This document shows positions 27,570 through 36,601 of a DNA stretch of 64,000 nucleotides, in pieces (position 1 is the stretch's first letter; each line of letters begins with the position of its first letter). The position numbers and the translations under genes are program-made. The DNA is taken from NCBI GenBank assembly GCA_044375975.1, contig JBILLQ010000006.1:1-64000 (forward strand). Reading direction: 5' to 3'. This DNA comes from UBA5018 sp044375975 (GTDB lineage: Bacteria; Cyanobacteriota; Cyanobacteriia; PCC-6307; Cyanobiaceae). The notes below the pieces were generated by a model. It did not search any database and was not told where the DNA came from. It worked only from the letters and a program-made list of their open reading frames with translations.

Positions 27570-28607
27570 ATGGTCGCCGCCCCCCCGCAGCTCCCTGGGC
27601 TGAGCCTGGAACTGCCGGATCCCGACAGCGACACGATCAGCACGATGGAATTCCTGGCCCGGCTGGAGGAGGCCTGGGCTGTCTGCGATCGCTTCGATCT
27701 GCAGACCGAGATCTGCCGTGGTCGGATCCTCAGGGCCGTACGCGATCGCGAAAAGCGTGGTGGCGAGGGCAGGGGCACGGGCTTTTTGCAATGGCTGAGG
27801 GAGCGGGAGATCAGCAAGACCCGCGCCTATTCCTTGATCCAGCTGGCCGACTCCTCCGATGACCTGGTGGGGGAGGGGATGCTGGAGCTGACCAGCGTGA
27901 ACAATTTTTCCAAGCGCGCCTTCCTGGAGACCTCCCAGGCCGATCCAGAGGTGCAACAGCTGATCAGTGAGGCAGCCAATGAGGGGCAGCAGATCACCCG
28001 CAAACAGGTGCGGCGCCTCACCGACGACTTCACCGCCGCCACCAGCCCCCTGTTGCCCCAGGAAATCCGTCAACGCACCGCCGAAAACCTGCTGCCGGCC
28101 CGGGCGGTGGCTCCCCTGGTGCGGGAGCTGGCCAAGCTGCCCGACCAGCAGCAGGACGATCTGCGGCGGGTGCTGAGCGACGAACCCGAACTGGATCGCG
28201 TCAAGGACGTCACTAACACGGCCCGCTGGCTGAGCAAGGCGGCGGCGGCGGGCCTGGCGGTGCGGGCCTGTCAGCTGGAGCATCTCGATCTGGACAAGGC
28301 CGTGCAGGAGGCCCAGCGGCTCGATGCCCTGGGTTTGTTGGCGGATTCCCTCGCCCAGGCCCAGGCCCTGGAGTCTGCGGTGCTCAAGTTGCACACCTGC
28401 TGGCGTCGATTGAATGGACTCCAGGAGCGGCTGTGGGTGGAGAGCGGCAGCAGCACGCCCCATCTGCGCGAAGTGATGGTCGCCCTGCAGACCCTCACCG
28501 GCAGCACCCTGCGGGTCTCGCTGGGCGAGTTGGCGGGGGGTAAGCGGCTGCGGTTGCAGCTGGTGGAGGAGTCGCCTGAGCAGCTGGATTCTCCAATGCT
28601 GCCCTGA
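27570..28607 (+). CDS. Conserved cyanobacterial hypothetical, helix-rich
   Basis: A 345-residue protein I do not recognise by name. Residues 30-110 include G-R-I-L-R-A-V-R-D-R-E-K and F-L-Q-W-L-R-E-R-E-I-S-K-T-R-A-Y-S-L-I-Q-L-A. That arrangement suggests a DNA-binding helix-turn-helix similar to DUF3102-type or ParB-like proteins ('S-K-x-x-A-Y-x-L-I-x-L'). The rest is predicted almost entirely helical, with Gln/Asp/Leu-rich segments. There is no signal peptide, membrane segment or catalytic motif. It is divergent from psaE, with only 143 bp between the two starts. Confidence 0.7.
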   Translation: MVAAPPQLPGLSLELPDPDSDTISTMEFLARLEEAWAVCDRFDLQTEICRGRILRAVRDREKRGGEGRGTGFLQWLREREISKTRAYSLIQLADSSDDLVGEGMLELTSVNNFSKRAFLETSQADPEVQQLISEAANEGQQITRKQVRRLTDDFTAATSPLLPQEIRQRTAENLLPARAVAPLVRELAKLPDQQQDDLRRVLSDEPELDRVKDVTNTARWLSKAAAAGLAVRACQLEHLDLDKAVQEAQRLDALGLLADSLAQAQALESAVLKLHTCWRRLNGLQERLWVESGSSTPHLREVMVALQTLTGSTLRVSLGELAGGKRLRLQLVEESPEQLDSPMLP

Positions 28608-28701
28608 GTTGGTTGGCGGGCCTGGCTTTGGGCCCTTGGCTGGGCATGGATCCGAGGAGTTGGCCCCGGCCGGTCGCTAGTGTCTGCGGGCTGTTCCTGG
28701 G

Positions 28702-30456
28702 ATGTTGTTGGCGCCAGACGCGCTGGAGCAAAGTCTGCAGCAACATTTCGGTTGGCTGGGGTTTCGGCCGGGACAGCGCCCCGTGATCGAGGCCCTGTTG
28801 GCCGGCCAGGACTGTCTGGCGGTGTTGCCCACGGGCGGTGGTAAATCGCTCTGCTATCAGTTGCCGGCCCTGGTTAGGGGGGGCTTGGTGCTGGTGATCT
28901 CACCGCTGGTGGTGCTGATGCAGGACCAGGTGAGTCAGCTGCAACGCCGTGGCATCCCCGCGGCCTGCCTGCATCGGGGGTTGTCGCCGCAGGACTGCCG
29001 CTCCTTGCATCAACGCCTGCGCCAGCACCAGTTGCGGCTGCTTTATCTCGCCCCGGAGCGGTTGCAGGCGGAGGCCACCCGACAACTGCTCGACGAATTG
29101 CTCGATGCCTCCCAGCTGGTGGCCGTGGCCGTGGACGAAGCCCATTGCATCAGCGCCTGGGGCCATGACTTTCGCCCCGATTACCGCCGCTTGGGCCAGT
29201 TGCGTCAGCTCTGCCCCGGCGTGCCCCTGGTGGCCCTGAGCGCCACGGCGGCGCCGCAGGTGCGTGCCGACATCATCCGGCTGTTGCAGTTGCGGCGCCC
29301 CCTGGTGCAGGTGAGCTCCGCTCGCCGCGGCAATCTCATCTACTCAATGCAGCGGCGGCCCGCCAATCCGCTACCGCTGCTGTTGGAGCTGCTGGCCAGC
29401 AGCCGTGGCGCGGTGCTCATCTATGCCCGCACCCGCCGCTCGGTGGATCATTGGGCGGCCGCCCTGACGGCGGCAGGGGTGACGGCGATCGCCTATCACG
29501 CGGGCATGGATCCCCATGGCCGGCAGTTGGCTTTGGAGCATTTTCAAGGCCAGCCTCGGCCGGTTTTGGTGGCCACGGTGGCCTTCGGGATGGGCGTCGA
29601 TCGGCCGGATGTGGGGCTGGTGTTGCATCTGGATCTGCCCGCCAGTGCCGAGGCCTATCTCCAGGAATCGGGTCGGGCCGGCCGAGATGGTTTGCCCGCC
29701 CGCTGCCTGCTGTTATTTGATCCGGGCGATCGCAGCAGCTTGGGCTGGGCGATGCGCAGCTTGGCCATGCGCCCCAGTGGAGACCCGCCGCTGCTGGATC
29801 AGCAGCGGTTGGCGCAGGCCCAGCGGCAGCTGCGGCGCATGGAGGCCTTGGCCGAGGGCGAGGGCTGCCGGGAGCAGGCTTTACTCCTGGTGGTGGGTGA
29901 ACTGGCCAATCCCTGCGGCCGTTGTGACAATTGCCTGGCCCAGCGACGACGCCAAAATTGGTCTGAACAGGCGGTAATCCTGCTCGATGCTGTTGCCCGG
30001 CGGCCGGGCGGTGATCTGCGCAGCCTCGCCGAATCTCTAAGTAGCTCTGAATCCCTGGCGAGCCCTCTATCCCTGGCGAGTCCCCTACCCCTGGCTGGCC
30101 CGGTTCGGCTGGATAGCTCTGTTGCTCTGGAGGGGCAGGTATCGCCGGTTGACCCAATAACTGCGGTTAGTAGTCTATCTCCAGCAAGCTCCTTGTCTCC
30201 AGCAGGCGCTATGTCTACAGCTGGCTCCTTGTCTCCAGTTAGCCCCCTATCTCCAGCTGGCTCCCTATCCTTCTCCAGTTCAGTAGGCCAGGCTCAACTA
30301 AATGGAGGAGATGCTGGTCATTGGGCCTGGCTGGCTCGGCGGCTGGTGCAGGAGGAGTTGATCCAGGAGAGCGATGATGGGCTGCAGCGGCTCTATTTGA
30401 AGCTGCTGGGGCGCAATTACCTGCAGCGACCTTGGCCGTTGCTTTGGCCGGCTTGA
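28702..30456 (+). CDS. recQ: ATP-dependent DNA helicase RecQ with repetitive linker
   Basis: A 3'-5' DNA helicase of recombination repair, 584 residues. Motif 0 is F-R-P-G-Q at about 20, Walker A G-G-G-K-S at about 44, D-E-A-H at about 146, and G-R-A-G-R-D-G at about 330 (motif VI). The zinc site is C ... C-G-R-C-D-N-C at about 393-413. After the zinc domain the usual RecQ-C winged helix is replaced or interrupted by about 85 residues of Ser/Pro/Leu/Ala-rich repeats (roughly 445-530). A short helical end (W-A-W-L-A-R-R-L-V-Q-E-E) follows. No HRDC domain is visible. The helicase core is intact, while DNA end-binding through the winged helix may be altered. Confidence 0.92.
   Translation: MLLAPDALEQSLQQHFGWLGFRPGQRPVIEALLAGQDCLAVLPTGGGKSLCYQLPALVRGGLVLVISPLVVLMQDQVSQLQRRGIPAACLHRGLSPQDCRSLHQRLRQHQLRLLYLAPERLQAEATRQLLDELLDASQLVAVAVDEAHCISAWGHDFRPDYRRLGQLRQLCPGVPLVALSATAAPQVRADIIRLLQLRRPLVQVSSARRGNLIYSMQRRPANPLPLLLELLASSRGAVLIYARTRRSVDHWAAALTAAGVTAIAYHAGMDPHGRQLALEHFQGQPRPVLVATVAFGMGVDRPDVGLVLHLDLPASAEAYLQESGRAGRDGLPARCLLLFDPGDRSSLGWAMRSLAMRPSGDPPLLDQQRLAQAQRQLRRMEALAEGEGCREQALLLVVGELANPCGRCDNCLAQRRRQNWSEQAVILLDAVARRPGGDLRSLAESLSSSESLASPLSLASPLPLAGPVRLDSSVALEGQVSPVDPITAVSSLSPASSLSPAGAMSTAGSLSPVSPLSPAGSLSFSSSVGQAQLNGGDAGHWAWLARRLVQEELIQESDDGLQRLYLKLLGRNYLQRPWPLLWPA
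30040..30275. repeat. In-frame 18-bp degenerate tandem repeats inside recQ
   Basis: Around a dozen copies of a roughly 18-bp unit (consensus close to TCTCCAGCTGGCTCCTTG) encode S-P-A-G-S-L-like peptides. The period is a multiple of three, so the frame is kept. The block lies between the zinc site and the C-terminal helix. Confidence 0.75.
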
Positions 30457-30491
30457 GCCTGGCGCCCGTGTTCAGCTGCCCTGGCATTGGT

Positions 30492-32750
30492 TCAGCTGCC
30501 CTTGGCTTTGCACAGGTCGCTGACAAGCTGCTGCTCAGCATCACTGCGGGGACCCTCCCATGTTTTCCACTGGCCGCTCTGGCTGGTGGAGTTGAGTTTG
30601 CGGGCGCCGCAATTGATCGCCGTATAGAGAGGCTGACCCTCGCCATTGAGGCTGGGGGCCACGTAGCTGCCACCCATCGATTGCCAGTTGGCCCAATCCA
30701 CGCTAATCGGCCCGTAGGTGCGCCAGTCAGGAGCAATATTTTTCGCCGTTTTGCCGCTGTCCAGGGGCTTGCTGCCCCCCAGGGCTCTACTGCTAACCGC
30801 ACTGCTAACTGCACCACCGCCAGCAGGGGCGGCACCGCTATCAGTGGTGGCAATTTTGGCGCTGGTTCCTGCTGCTGCTGCTGCTGCTGATGATGATTGG
30901 CCGCCAACTCTGCCAGCGACACCCCTGGCAGAAGCATTTGCCGCAGCAGTATTTGCCGCGGAACTGTTCGGGGTCGAGCCGTTCGTGGCGGAACTGTTCG
31001 GGGCTGCACTGTTCGGGGCTGCACTGTTCAATGTGGAACTGTTTAATATTGAATTGTTTTGTGCGGAGCCACTGGCTGTTGGGCTGGTCCTGGCGGCTGG
31101 TTTCGCTGTGATTGGGCTTGATTTTTCTGGTTTGGGATTGGCTGAGTTGCCGGAGCCGGCACCTGAGCTGGCCATGCTTGCGGCAGTGGTTGCTGCGGCT
31201 GGCGAGGCAATAGCTGCTTTCTTGGCGGGCGCGGTGCCATTGGCAGTTCCAGTGGCAGTGGCAGTGCCAGTTGCAGTGGTATTGGCAGTAGTAGTAGTGT
31301 TGGCAGTTGCAGTAGCGGTCGTTGCCGCAGACTGGCCAGCGGCTGTGATTGGGACTGGGTTGGCCTTAGCCGTTGTTGATTTGCCTGTTGTTGGTTTGCC
31401 AGGTATTGCGCCGCCAGTTGTATTAATTACCACTGGACTGCTGGTGGGCCTACTGGTTTGGCCTTGGCCAAAGGCGGGGCTGGTGGTGCCTGGATTTGGC
31501 GTTACCCGGGGCTTGTTGGTGGGAGCGGCTGGGAAGGATTGCCCTGGGTTGGCAGCCGTAGTTGCCTTGGCGCTGGCTTTGGGTGCCGCTGGCTTGGCAG
31601 GGGCTGGTTTGGCGGCGACCTGGCTGGCGCTGCCAGTTGGTTTGACAGGGTTACTGGGTTTGGTTGGGGTCACCGGCGGCGGCGCCGTGAGCTTGAGGCG
31701 GGTGCCGCTGAGTACTAGATCGGGGTTGCTGATGTTGTTGATCACCACCAATTTGTCCATTGGCACTTTGTATCCATCGGCAATTTGGGAGAGGCTCTCC
31801 CCCGATTGCACCACGTGCTCCTTGGCTTTGGGGTTGTAGGCCTGCCCTGCAGGTTTGGCTGTGGCAGACCTGGATGTGCTGCTGCTCGGGGCCGTGACTT
31901 GAGTGCCTGGAATTAATAACTGGCTACCGGCCTGGAGTTGGCTGGGATCGCCAATGCGGTTGCGCTGCATTAGTTGATTCACCGTGGTGTCATAACGCTC
32001 GGCAATTTCCGAGAGGGTTTCACCCTCTTTCACGCTGTAGGAGAAGCTGCGACCACTGGTCCCAGGGGCGGCTGCTCCACCATCTCGGCCGCCGCGGCTG
32101 CTGTTCGCCGTGGTAACGGCACCGCCAGGCAGCAGCAGGCGCTGGCCGGCTTGCACCAGCTTGGGATTCTCGATGCCATTGGCCCGCATCAACTGCTGGA
32201 GGCCAACGCCGTTGCGTTCGGCGATCTCGGAGAGGGTCTCGCCGGGCTGCACCACCACCGTGCCGGTTTTGGCGCTACCGTTCGGGCCGCCGTTGGCTCG
32301 GCCGCCGCTGCGGCTCCTGTTCGCCGTGGTGGCGGCACCGCCAGGCAGCAGTAGGCGCTGGCCGGCTTGCACCAGCTTGGGATTCTCGATGCCATTTGCC
32401 CGCATCAGCTGCTGGAGGCCAACGCCGTTGCGTTCGGCGATCTCGGAGAGGGTCTCGCCGGGCTGCACCACCACCGTGCCGGTTTTGGCGCCACCGTTCG
32501 GGCCGCCGTTGGCTCGGCTGCCGCGGCTCCTGCCCGATGGGGCCGTTGCACCGCCAGGCAGCACCAGGCGCTGGCCGGCCTGCACCAGCTTGGGATTCTC
32601 GATGCCATTGGCCCGCATCAGCTGCTGGAGGCCAACGCCATTGCGCTCGGCGATCTCGGAAAGGGTCTCGCCGGGCTGCACCACCAGATCGGCAAGGCCA
32701 GGCAGGGGGAGGGCCACCGCCAGAACCAGGGCGGCAAGGGCGCGGCGCAT
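30492..32750 (-). CDS. Secreted protein with five LysM repeats and low-complexity Ala/Thr/Ser stalk
   Basis: A 752-residue predicted exported protein that should bind peptidoglycan. A signal peptide (residues 1-20, A-L-V-L-A-V-A-L-P-L-P-G) is followed by three almost identical LysM repeats, each V-Q-P-G-E-T-L-S-E-I-A-E-R-N. Two more diverged LysM modules follow (E-G-E-T-L-S-E-I-A-E-R-Y and S-G-E-S-L-S-Q-I-A-D-G-Y). Residues about 330-660 are a Pro/Ala/Thr/Ser/Asn stalk. A globular C-terminus of about 75 residues has D-W-R-T-Y-G-P-I and I-N-C-G-A-R-K, including two cysteines. The ends of recQ and this gene face each other 35 bp apart. Confidence 0.85.
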   Translation of the reverse strand: MRRALAALVLAVALPLPGLADLVVQPGETLSEIAERNGVGLQQLMRANGIENPKLVQAGQRLVLPGGATAPSGRSRGSRANGGPNGGAKTGTVVVQPGETLSEIAERNGVGLQQLMRANGIENPKLVQAGQRLLLPGGAATTANRSRSGGRANGGPNGSAKTGTVVVQPGETLSEIAERNGVGLQQLMRANGIENPKLVQAGQRLLLPGGAVTTANSSRGGRDGGAAAPGTSGRSFSYSVKEGETLSEIAERYDTTVNQLMQRNRIGDPSQLQAGSQLLIPGTQVTAPSSSTSRSATAKPAGQAYNPKAKEHVVQSGESLSQIADGYKVPMDKLVVINNISNPDLVLSGTRLKLTAPPPVTPTKPSNPVKPTGSASQVAAKPAPAKPAAPKASAKATTAANPGQSFPAAPTNKPRVTPNPGTTSPAFGQGQTSRPTSSPVVINTTGGAIPGKPTTGKSTTAKANPVPITAAGQSAATTATATANTTTTANTTATGTATATGTANGTAPAKKAAIASPAAATTAASMASSGAGSGNSANPKPEKSSPITAKPAARTSPTASGSAQNNSILNSSTLNSAAPNSAAPNSSATNGSTPNSSAANTAAANASARGVAGRVGGQSSSAAAAAAGTSAKIATTDSGAAPAGGGAVSSAVSSRALGGSKPLDSGKTAKNIAPDWRTYGPISVDWANWQSMGGSYVAPSLNGEGQPLYTAINCGARKLNSTSQSGQWKTWEGPRSDAEQQLVSDLCKAKGS
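32110..32690. repeat. Three near-identical LysM-coding DNA repeats of about 230 bp
   Basis: The blocks starting near 32120, 32350 and 32560 share long identical stretches around the C-A-G-C-T-G-C-T-G-G-A-G-G-C-C-A-A-C and GGTCTCGCCGGGCTGCACCA segments. They code for LysM repeats 1-3. The very low divergence indicates recent duplication or gene conversion. Confidence 0.85.
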
Positions 32751-32779
32751 GGAAGCACTTCTAACCAGAGACTCAGGTT

Positions 32780-32825
32780 AAGATGCCTTTGACTTCCTCC
32801 CCGCCGTGAACAGCGGAGATTCCTT
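32780..32825 (-). ncRNA. Predicted right end and omega-RNA 3' scaffold of an IS200/IS605-type element
   Basis: Just after the tnpB stop the minus strand carries a hairpin, CTCCGC ... GCGGGGAG with a TGTTCACG loop, followed by GAAGTCAA. This is the usual right-end structure of IS200/IS605 elements. In TnpB systems the guide RNA scaffold ends here and the adjacent host DNA supplies the guide, which would then begin AGGCATCTTAACC. The RNA is inferred, not seen. Confidence 0.5.
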
Positions 32826-34046
32826 CTACGCTAGGCATGGGAATGCCTCACCGATCGGGTGGGTTGGCGCTTCACAGCCTGCTGCCACCGCAAGGGTGGA
32901 CTTATGCGCGGCTCCACGCCCGTTTCGACTCTCCGCCAGTCCGGCGGCGAGAATGTTCAAAGCGGCGTTGATATCGCGGTCGTGAACCGTTTCGCAACTC
33001 GGGCACTGCCATTCCCGAATCGACAGCTCCTTTTTGCCATCCTTATGGCCGCAGGCTGAACAGACCTGGCTGGTGGGCAGCCATCGGTTGATTACCACCA
33101 CTTGGCGGTCGTATTGCGCAGCCTTGGATTCCAGCAGGGTGCGGAACTGCCGCCAACCCGCATCGGCGATCGAGCGGGCCAGATTTTTGTTTTTGAGCAT
33201 CCCCGACACATTCAGGTCTTCCAGCACCACCGTTTGGTTTTCGCGGATGATGCGGGTCGAGAGCTGATGCAAAAAATCGAGGCGCTTGTCTGCAACGGCG
33301 GCATGGAGTTTTGCCACCTGCCGCCTGGCAGCCGCCAAGCGATTGGAACCCTTTTGCTTATGCTTGAGGTGCCGCTGCAGCCGCCGCAGCCGCTTCAGCG
33401 CAGAGCGCAGAAACTTCGGCGGGGCGATCTTTTCACCGGCTGATGTGACGGCGAGGGATGCCAAGCCCAGGTCAATGCCGATCGCCTTGCCATTGGCAGG
33501 CAGAGGCGTTGGCTCCACTTCCACCACAAAGCTGGCGAAATAGCGCCCGCTGGCGTCACGAATTACCGTGACGCTGCTGGGAGCCGATGGCAGATCCCGG
33601 CTCCATTCGATCGGGACAATGCCGATCTTGCTCAGCGTCAGCGTCTGTTCGCCCGTGCGGAATACATGGGCCATGAAGCGGATCGACTGAGCCCCACGAC
33701 GCTTTTTAAAGCGAGGCGCCCGCACCTTCGGCCCTTTGCGCTTGCCGCTCAGGCTGGCCCACCAGTTGCGGAACGCCTGATCCAGGTCGCGTACGGACTG
33801 CTGCAGCACCACATTGCTGGGGTTCGACAGCCAGGACCTTTCAGGGATTTGCTTGGCCTGAGTGATGCAGAGCTTCGCCAGCACCGGGTAGCTGCTCTTC
33901 TTGCCTGCGGCGTACAGCTCACGGCTTTTGGCCAAGGCGTCGTTCCAGACCACCCGCGCACAGCCGAACGCCTTTGCCAGCGCCAGCTGTTGATGGGGGT
34001 GCGGGTAGAGGCGGTAGCGGTAGCGTTGCTTCACACCAACCATCAT
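32826..34046 (-). CDS. tnpB: TnpB (IS200/IS605 OrfB), RNA-guided nuclease
   Basis: A protein of about 406 residues in the TnpB family, ancestral to Cas12. RuvC residues are present: Asp in G-I-D-L-G-L, Glu in L-E-D-L-N-V and Asp in H-D-R-D-I-N-A-A. The zinc finger is C-S-A-C-G ... C-P-S-C. I start at M-M-V-G-V-K-Q-R-Y-R-Y-R-L-Y-P because family members begin just before the R-Y-R-x-Y-P strand; the open frame continues to 34076. No tnpA is adjacent, so the element cannot move by itself unless a transposase acts in trans. All catalytic residues are intact, so the nuclease may still be active. Confidence 0.92.
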   Translation of the reverse strand: MMVGVKQRYRYRLYPHPHQQLALAKAFGCARVVWNDALAKSRELYAAGKKSSYPVLAKLCITQAKQIPERSWLSNPSNVVLQQSVRDLDQAFRNWWASLSGKRKGPKVRAPRFKKRRGAQSIRFMAHVFRTGEQTLTLSKIGIVPIEWSRDLPSAPSSVTVIRDASGRYFASFVVEVEPTPLPANGKAIGIDLGLASLAVTSAGEKIAPPKFLRSALKRLRRLQRHLKHKQKGSNRLAAARRQVAKLHAAVADKRLDFLHQLSTRIIRENQTVVLEDLNVSGMLKNKNLARSIADAGWRQFRTLLESKAAQYDRQVVVINRWLPTSQVCSACGHKDGKKELSIREWQCPSCETVHDRDINAALNILAAGLAESRNGRGAAHKSTLAVAAGCEAPTHPIGEAFPCLA

Positions 34047-34076
34047 GCCAACGTTGTGGTGTAATGGCGCAGCCAC

Positions 34077-34381
34077 CGCTCAGGCGAGGTAGGCACAGCA
34101 TTTTGAGGTTGATTATTACCTAGGTCTTTGTTTCCAAATGCCGCAAAAAAGCTTGGGCGACGCCGCACTGGAGCGGATGCACGGAGTCTGCCTGGGCGTC
34201 GCCCAGAAGATGGGCTGATGGGCTTCCAGCTATTGGAGCTGAACGGCGAGGCGGACAACTTTGCTGATGGTGGGGGGCGCCTCGCACATCGCCACTCCTC
34301 GGCGCGGGATCAGCGCATAATTTATGCCATTATTTTTATATAAATCACACAATTAGGTTTATGTAAAATATTTTATAAATT
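34077..34381. other. Gene-free stretch between tnpB and the aldehyde dehydrogenase
   Basis: No supportable gene. The half next to tnpB is GC-rich with short open frames only. The last 60 bp before the dehydrogenase stop are strikingly AT-rich (around 34310-34390). The left end of the tnpB element probably lies here but I cannot place it. Confidence 0.5.
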
Positions 34382-35800
34382 TTACATAAACCATTTCATC
34401 AGCTTTAATTTATCGCCATAGGGGGGATATCGCAAAGGCATATCTAGCCAGAAGGGGCGGCTTACCACGCTGCGTTGATGGCTGAAGCTGCGGAAGCCCG
34501 CTTCTCCATGGCCTTGGCCCATGCCGCTGGCACCCACCCCCCCGAAGGGCAGTTCGGCCGCCACGGCCTGGATCACCACATCGTTGAACACCACGCCGCC
34601 GGAACTGCTGGCCTCCAATACCCGCTGCTGGGCTGCGGCACTGCGGCTGAACAGGTAGAGCGCCAGCGGCTTGGGGGCCCGCCGCACCTGGGCCAGGGCT
34701 TGTTCCAGGTTGTTCACTGTCATTACCGGCAGTAGCGGGCCGAACAGTTCCTCCTGCATCAGTGGGTCTTCCAGGCTGTCCACCGCCAGCACCGTGGGTT
34801 CAATGCGCCGCTCGCTGGCATCGCTGCCACCGCCCACCAGTACCTGGCCGCGCTGCCGAGCTCCCTCCAGCAGTTTCTCCAAGCGATGGAAATGACTGGC
34901 GTTGACAATCCGAGTGAGGTCTGGATTGGTTAGCGGCTTGTCGCCATAGAACTGGCGCAGTTCCTTAGCGATCTCGGCCACCAGGGCATCGCGCACCGCT
35001 GGCTGCACCAGCACATGGTCGGGGGCGATGCAGGTTTGGCCGGCGTTGAGGCCTTTGCCCCAGGCCAGGCGCCGAGCGGTGATGGTGATGTCGGCGTCGT
35101 CCAGCACGATCACCGGACTCTTTCCCCCCAGTTCCAGGGTCACCGGCGTCAGCTGCTTGGCGGCTGCCTGCATAACCAAGCTGCCAACCCGGCTGCTGCC
35201 GGTAAAAAAAATGTGGTCAAACGGCTCTTCCAGCAGTTGGGCCGCGGTATCGGCGCCGCCGAGCACCACCTGTAGCTGCTCGGCGGCGAAGGCCTCGGGC
35301 AAGATGCGGGCGATCAGGGCGGCGGTGTGGGGTGCCTGCTCCGATGGCTTGAGCACCACGCTATTGCCGGCGGCCAGGGCGCTGACCAAGGGGTGAATGC
35401 AGAGCTGAAATGGATAGTTCCAGGGGGCGATGATCAGTACACAGCCCAGGGGCTCGCACTGCTGCCAAACCCGCCCTGGGCGCAGCACAAGATCGACTGG
35501 AAAGGGTTTAGCTTTGATCCAATGGGGCAGCTGGCGACGACAGAGTTTGATTTCCCTGCGCACTGTCGCCAGCTCGGCATGGGCCTCCAACGCAGCTTTG
35601 CCCAGGTCGTTAGCCAGGGCCTCAACTATCTCGTCTTCGTGTAGCTTTAATAGCTCTTCTAGCCGTGTTAGCTGTTGCAATCGCCAGCTCAGGGGACGGG
35701 TGACGCCCATTAACACAGGTTCCCGCATCGCCGCCAAGCTTGGCTTCAGCAGCGGACTCAAGGCCACTGGGCTAGGCAGGGAACTGGTCATGGCAGGCAA
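34382..35800 (-). CDS. Aldehyde dehydrogenase (class 3-like)
   Basis: An NAD(P)-dependent oxidation enzyme for fatty or aromatic aldehydes, 472 residues. The conserved A-P-W-N-Y-P-F, the nucleotide-fold F-T-G-S-S-R-V-G, the general-base Glu in L-E-L-G-G-K-S-P and the catalytic Cys in N-A-G-Q-T-C-I-A are all present. The short length without an N-terminal extension, plus the N-D-V-V-I-Q and F-G-G-V-G-A-S-G-M-G-Q segments, match class 3 (ALDH3-type) enzymes. In cyanobacteria such enzymes turn fatty aldehydes into acids. The 3' end includes the aromatic R-Y-P-P-Y motif often seen before a membrane-anchor helix. Confidence 0.92.
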   Translation of the reverse strand: MPAMTSSLPSPVALSPLLKPSLAAMREPVLMGVTRPLSWRLQQLTRLEELLKLHEDEIVEALANDLGKAALEAHAELATVRREIKLCRRQLPHWIKAKPFPVDLVLRPGRVWQQCEPLGCVLIIAPWNYPFQLCIHPLVSALAAGNSVVLKPSEQAPHTAALIARILPEAFAAEQLQVVLGGADTAAQLLEEPFDHIFFTGSSRVGSLVMQAAAKQLTPVTLELGGKSPVIVLDDADITITARRLAWGKGLNAGQTCIAPDHVLVQPAVRDALVAEIAKELRQFYGDKPLTNPDLTRIVNASHFHRLEKLLEGARQRGQVLVGGGSDASERRIEPTVLAVDSLEDPLMQEELFGPLLPVMTVNNLEQALAQVRRAPKPLALYLFSRSAAAQQRVLEASSSGGVVFNDVVIQAVAAELPFGGVGASGMGQGHGEAGFRSFSHQRSVVSRPFWLDMPLRYPPYGDKLKLMKWFM

Positions 35801-35908
35801 TTTTGCTGGTATTAGAGGGCATTTCAGCCTTGGGGCTCTTGGCTGCTCAGGCGGCTCAGTCAGGCGGCTGAGGTTGCTCAGGCTGGCTGGGGGATATTCA
35901 GAGTTTTC

Positions 35909-36601
35909 TTAGAGCCATTCGAGTTCGCTGTTGTGTTTGCAGACCTGATGGTAGGCGATGCGAATGTCTTCAATCAGGGCTTTAATGGCGGGGCGATTCA
36001 GGTTTTCGCTGCGGATGAGGGCGACATCTGTGCAGATTGGTCCTGGGTTTTGCTGGCAAGACTGGTCTTGATTGCCTGTGGCCGGCTTTGATTTGGTGAT
36101 CGTTGACCGCAGCTCCAGGGGGTAGCGCACTAGGCCGATGGCGGTCCAGGGCCCCCAGCTGAATGGCTCCCGGTCGAGCAGGTCTTGGCAGGGCAGCACC
36201 TCCAGGCCACAGACGACAGCTAGGTCTAGCACTCTCGCATCAAGGAGTTGCAGGGTGCGTTCTTCTTCTTGCCAATGCCGCGGCAGGGGGGGAGACTTCA
36301 GCTGACGCAGCAGGGCGGTTTCATTCCACCAGCTGCCGACCCAGTTGAGATGGGAGGCACCGCGGCGCATCCGCATCAGCTGGGATGCTTGCCGCAAGGA
36401 ATACAGTACTTCTTGGTTGCGGTGGGCCCTGTAGGTGCCGTTTATTTTTCTAAATCCGAGATCCAGAGACTGACTTACATGTCGATATATGCGCGATACC
36501 GAGCTTTGGTCGCAGTTGGTCAGAGATGCCACGACATTGGTGCTGGGCGTGACTTCCAACAGGTCAATGATTGGCAGGCAGTCAATCAGGATGTCGCGCA
36601 T
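35909..36601 (-). CDS. Helix-turn-helix protein, LysR-like N-terminus, unknown
   Basis: A 230-residue protein. Residues 20-60 (V-V-A-S-L-T-N-C-D-Q-S-S-V-S-R-I-Y-R-H-V) have the spacing of a LysR-like helix-turn-helix. A basic stretch, M-R-M-R-R-G, follows near 77. The middle and end do not show a clear periplasmic-binding fold but include strands such as D-L-A-V-V-C-G-L-E-V-L and L-V-R-Y-P-L-E-L. I infer a transcriptional regulator; the effector and targets are unknown. Confidence 0.55.
   Translation of the reverse strand: MRDILIDCLPIIDLLEVTPSTNVVASLTNCDQSSVSRIYRHVSQSLDLGFRKINGTYRAHRNQEVLYSLRQASQLMRMRRGASHLNWVGSWWNETALLRQLKSPPLPRHWQEEERTLQLLDARVLDLAVVCGLEVLPCQDLLDREPFSWGPWTAIGLVRYPLELRSTITKSKPATGNQDQSCQQNPGPICTDVALIRSENLNRPAIKALIEDIRIAYHQVCKHNSELEWL

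Noticed and set aside
30718..31839. A 373-codon plus-strand frame rich in Ala/Leu/Val
   Set aside because: It is the antisense of the Ala/Thr/Pro-rich stalk of the LysM protein; hydrophobicity comes from complementary codons.
32110..32690. CRISPR array
   Set aside because: The repeats are long (about 230 bp), without unique spacers, and code for LysM modules.
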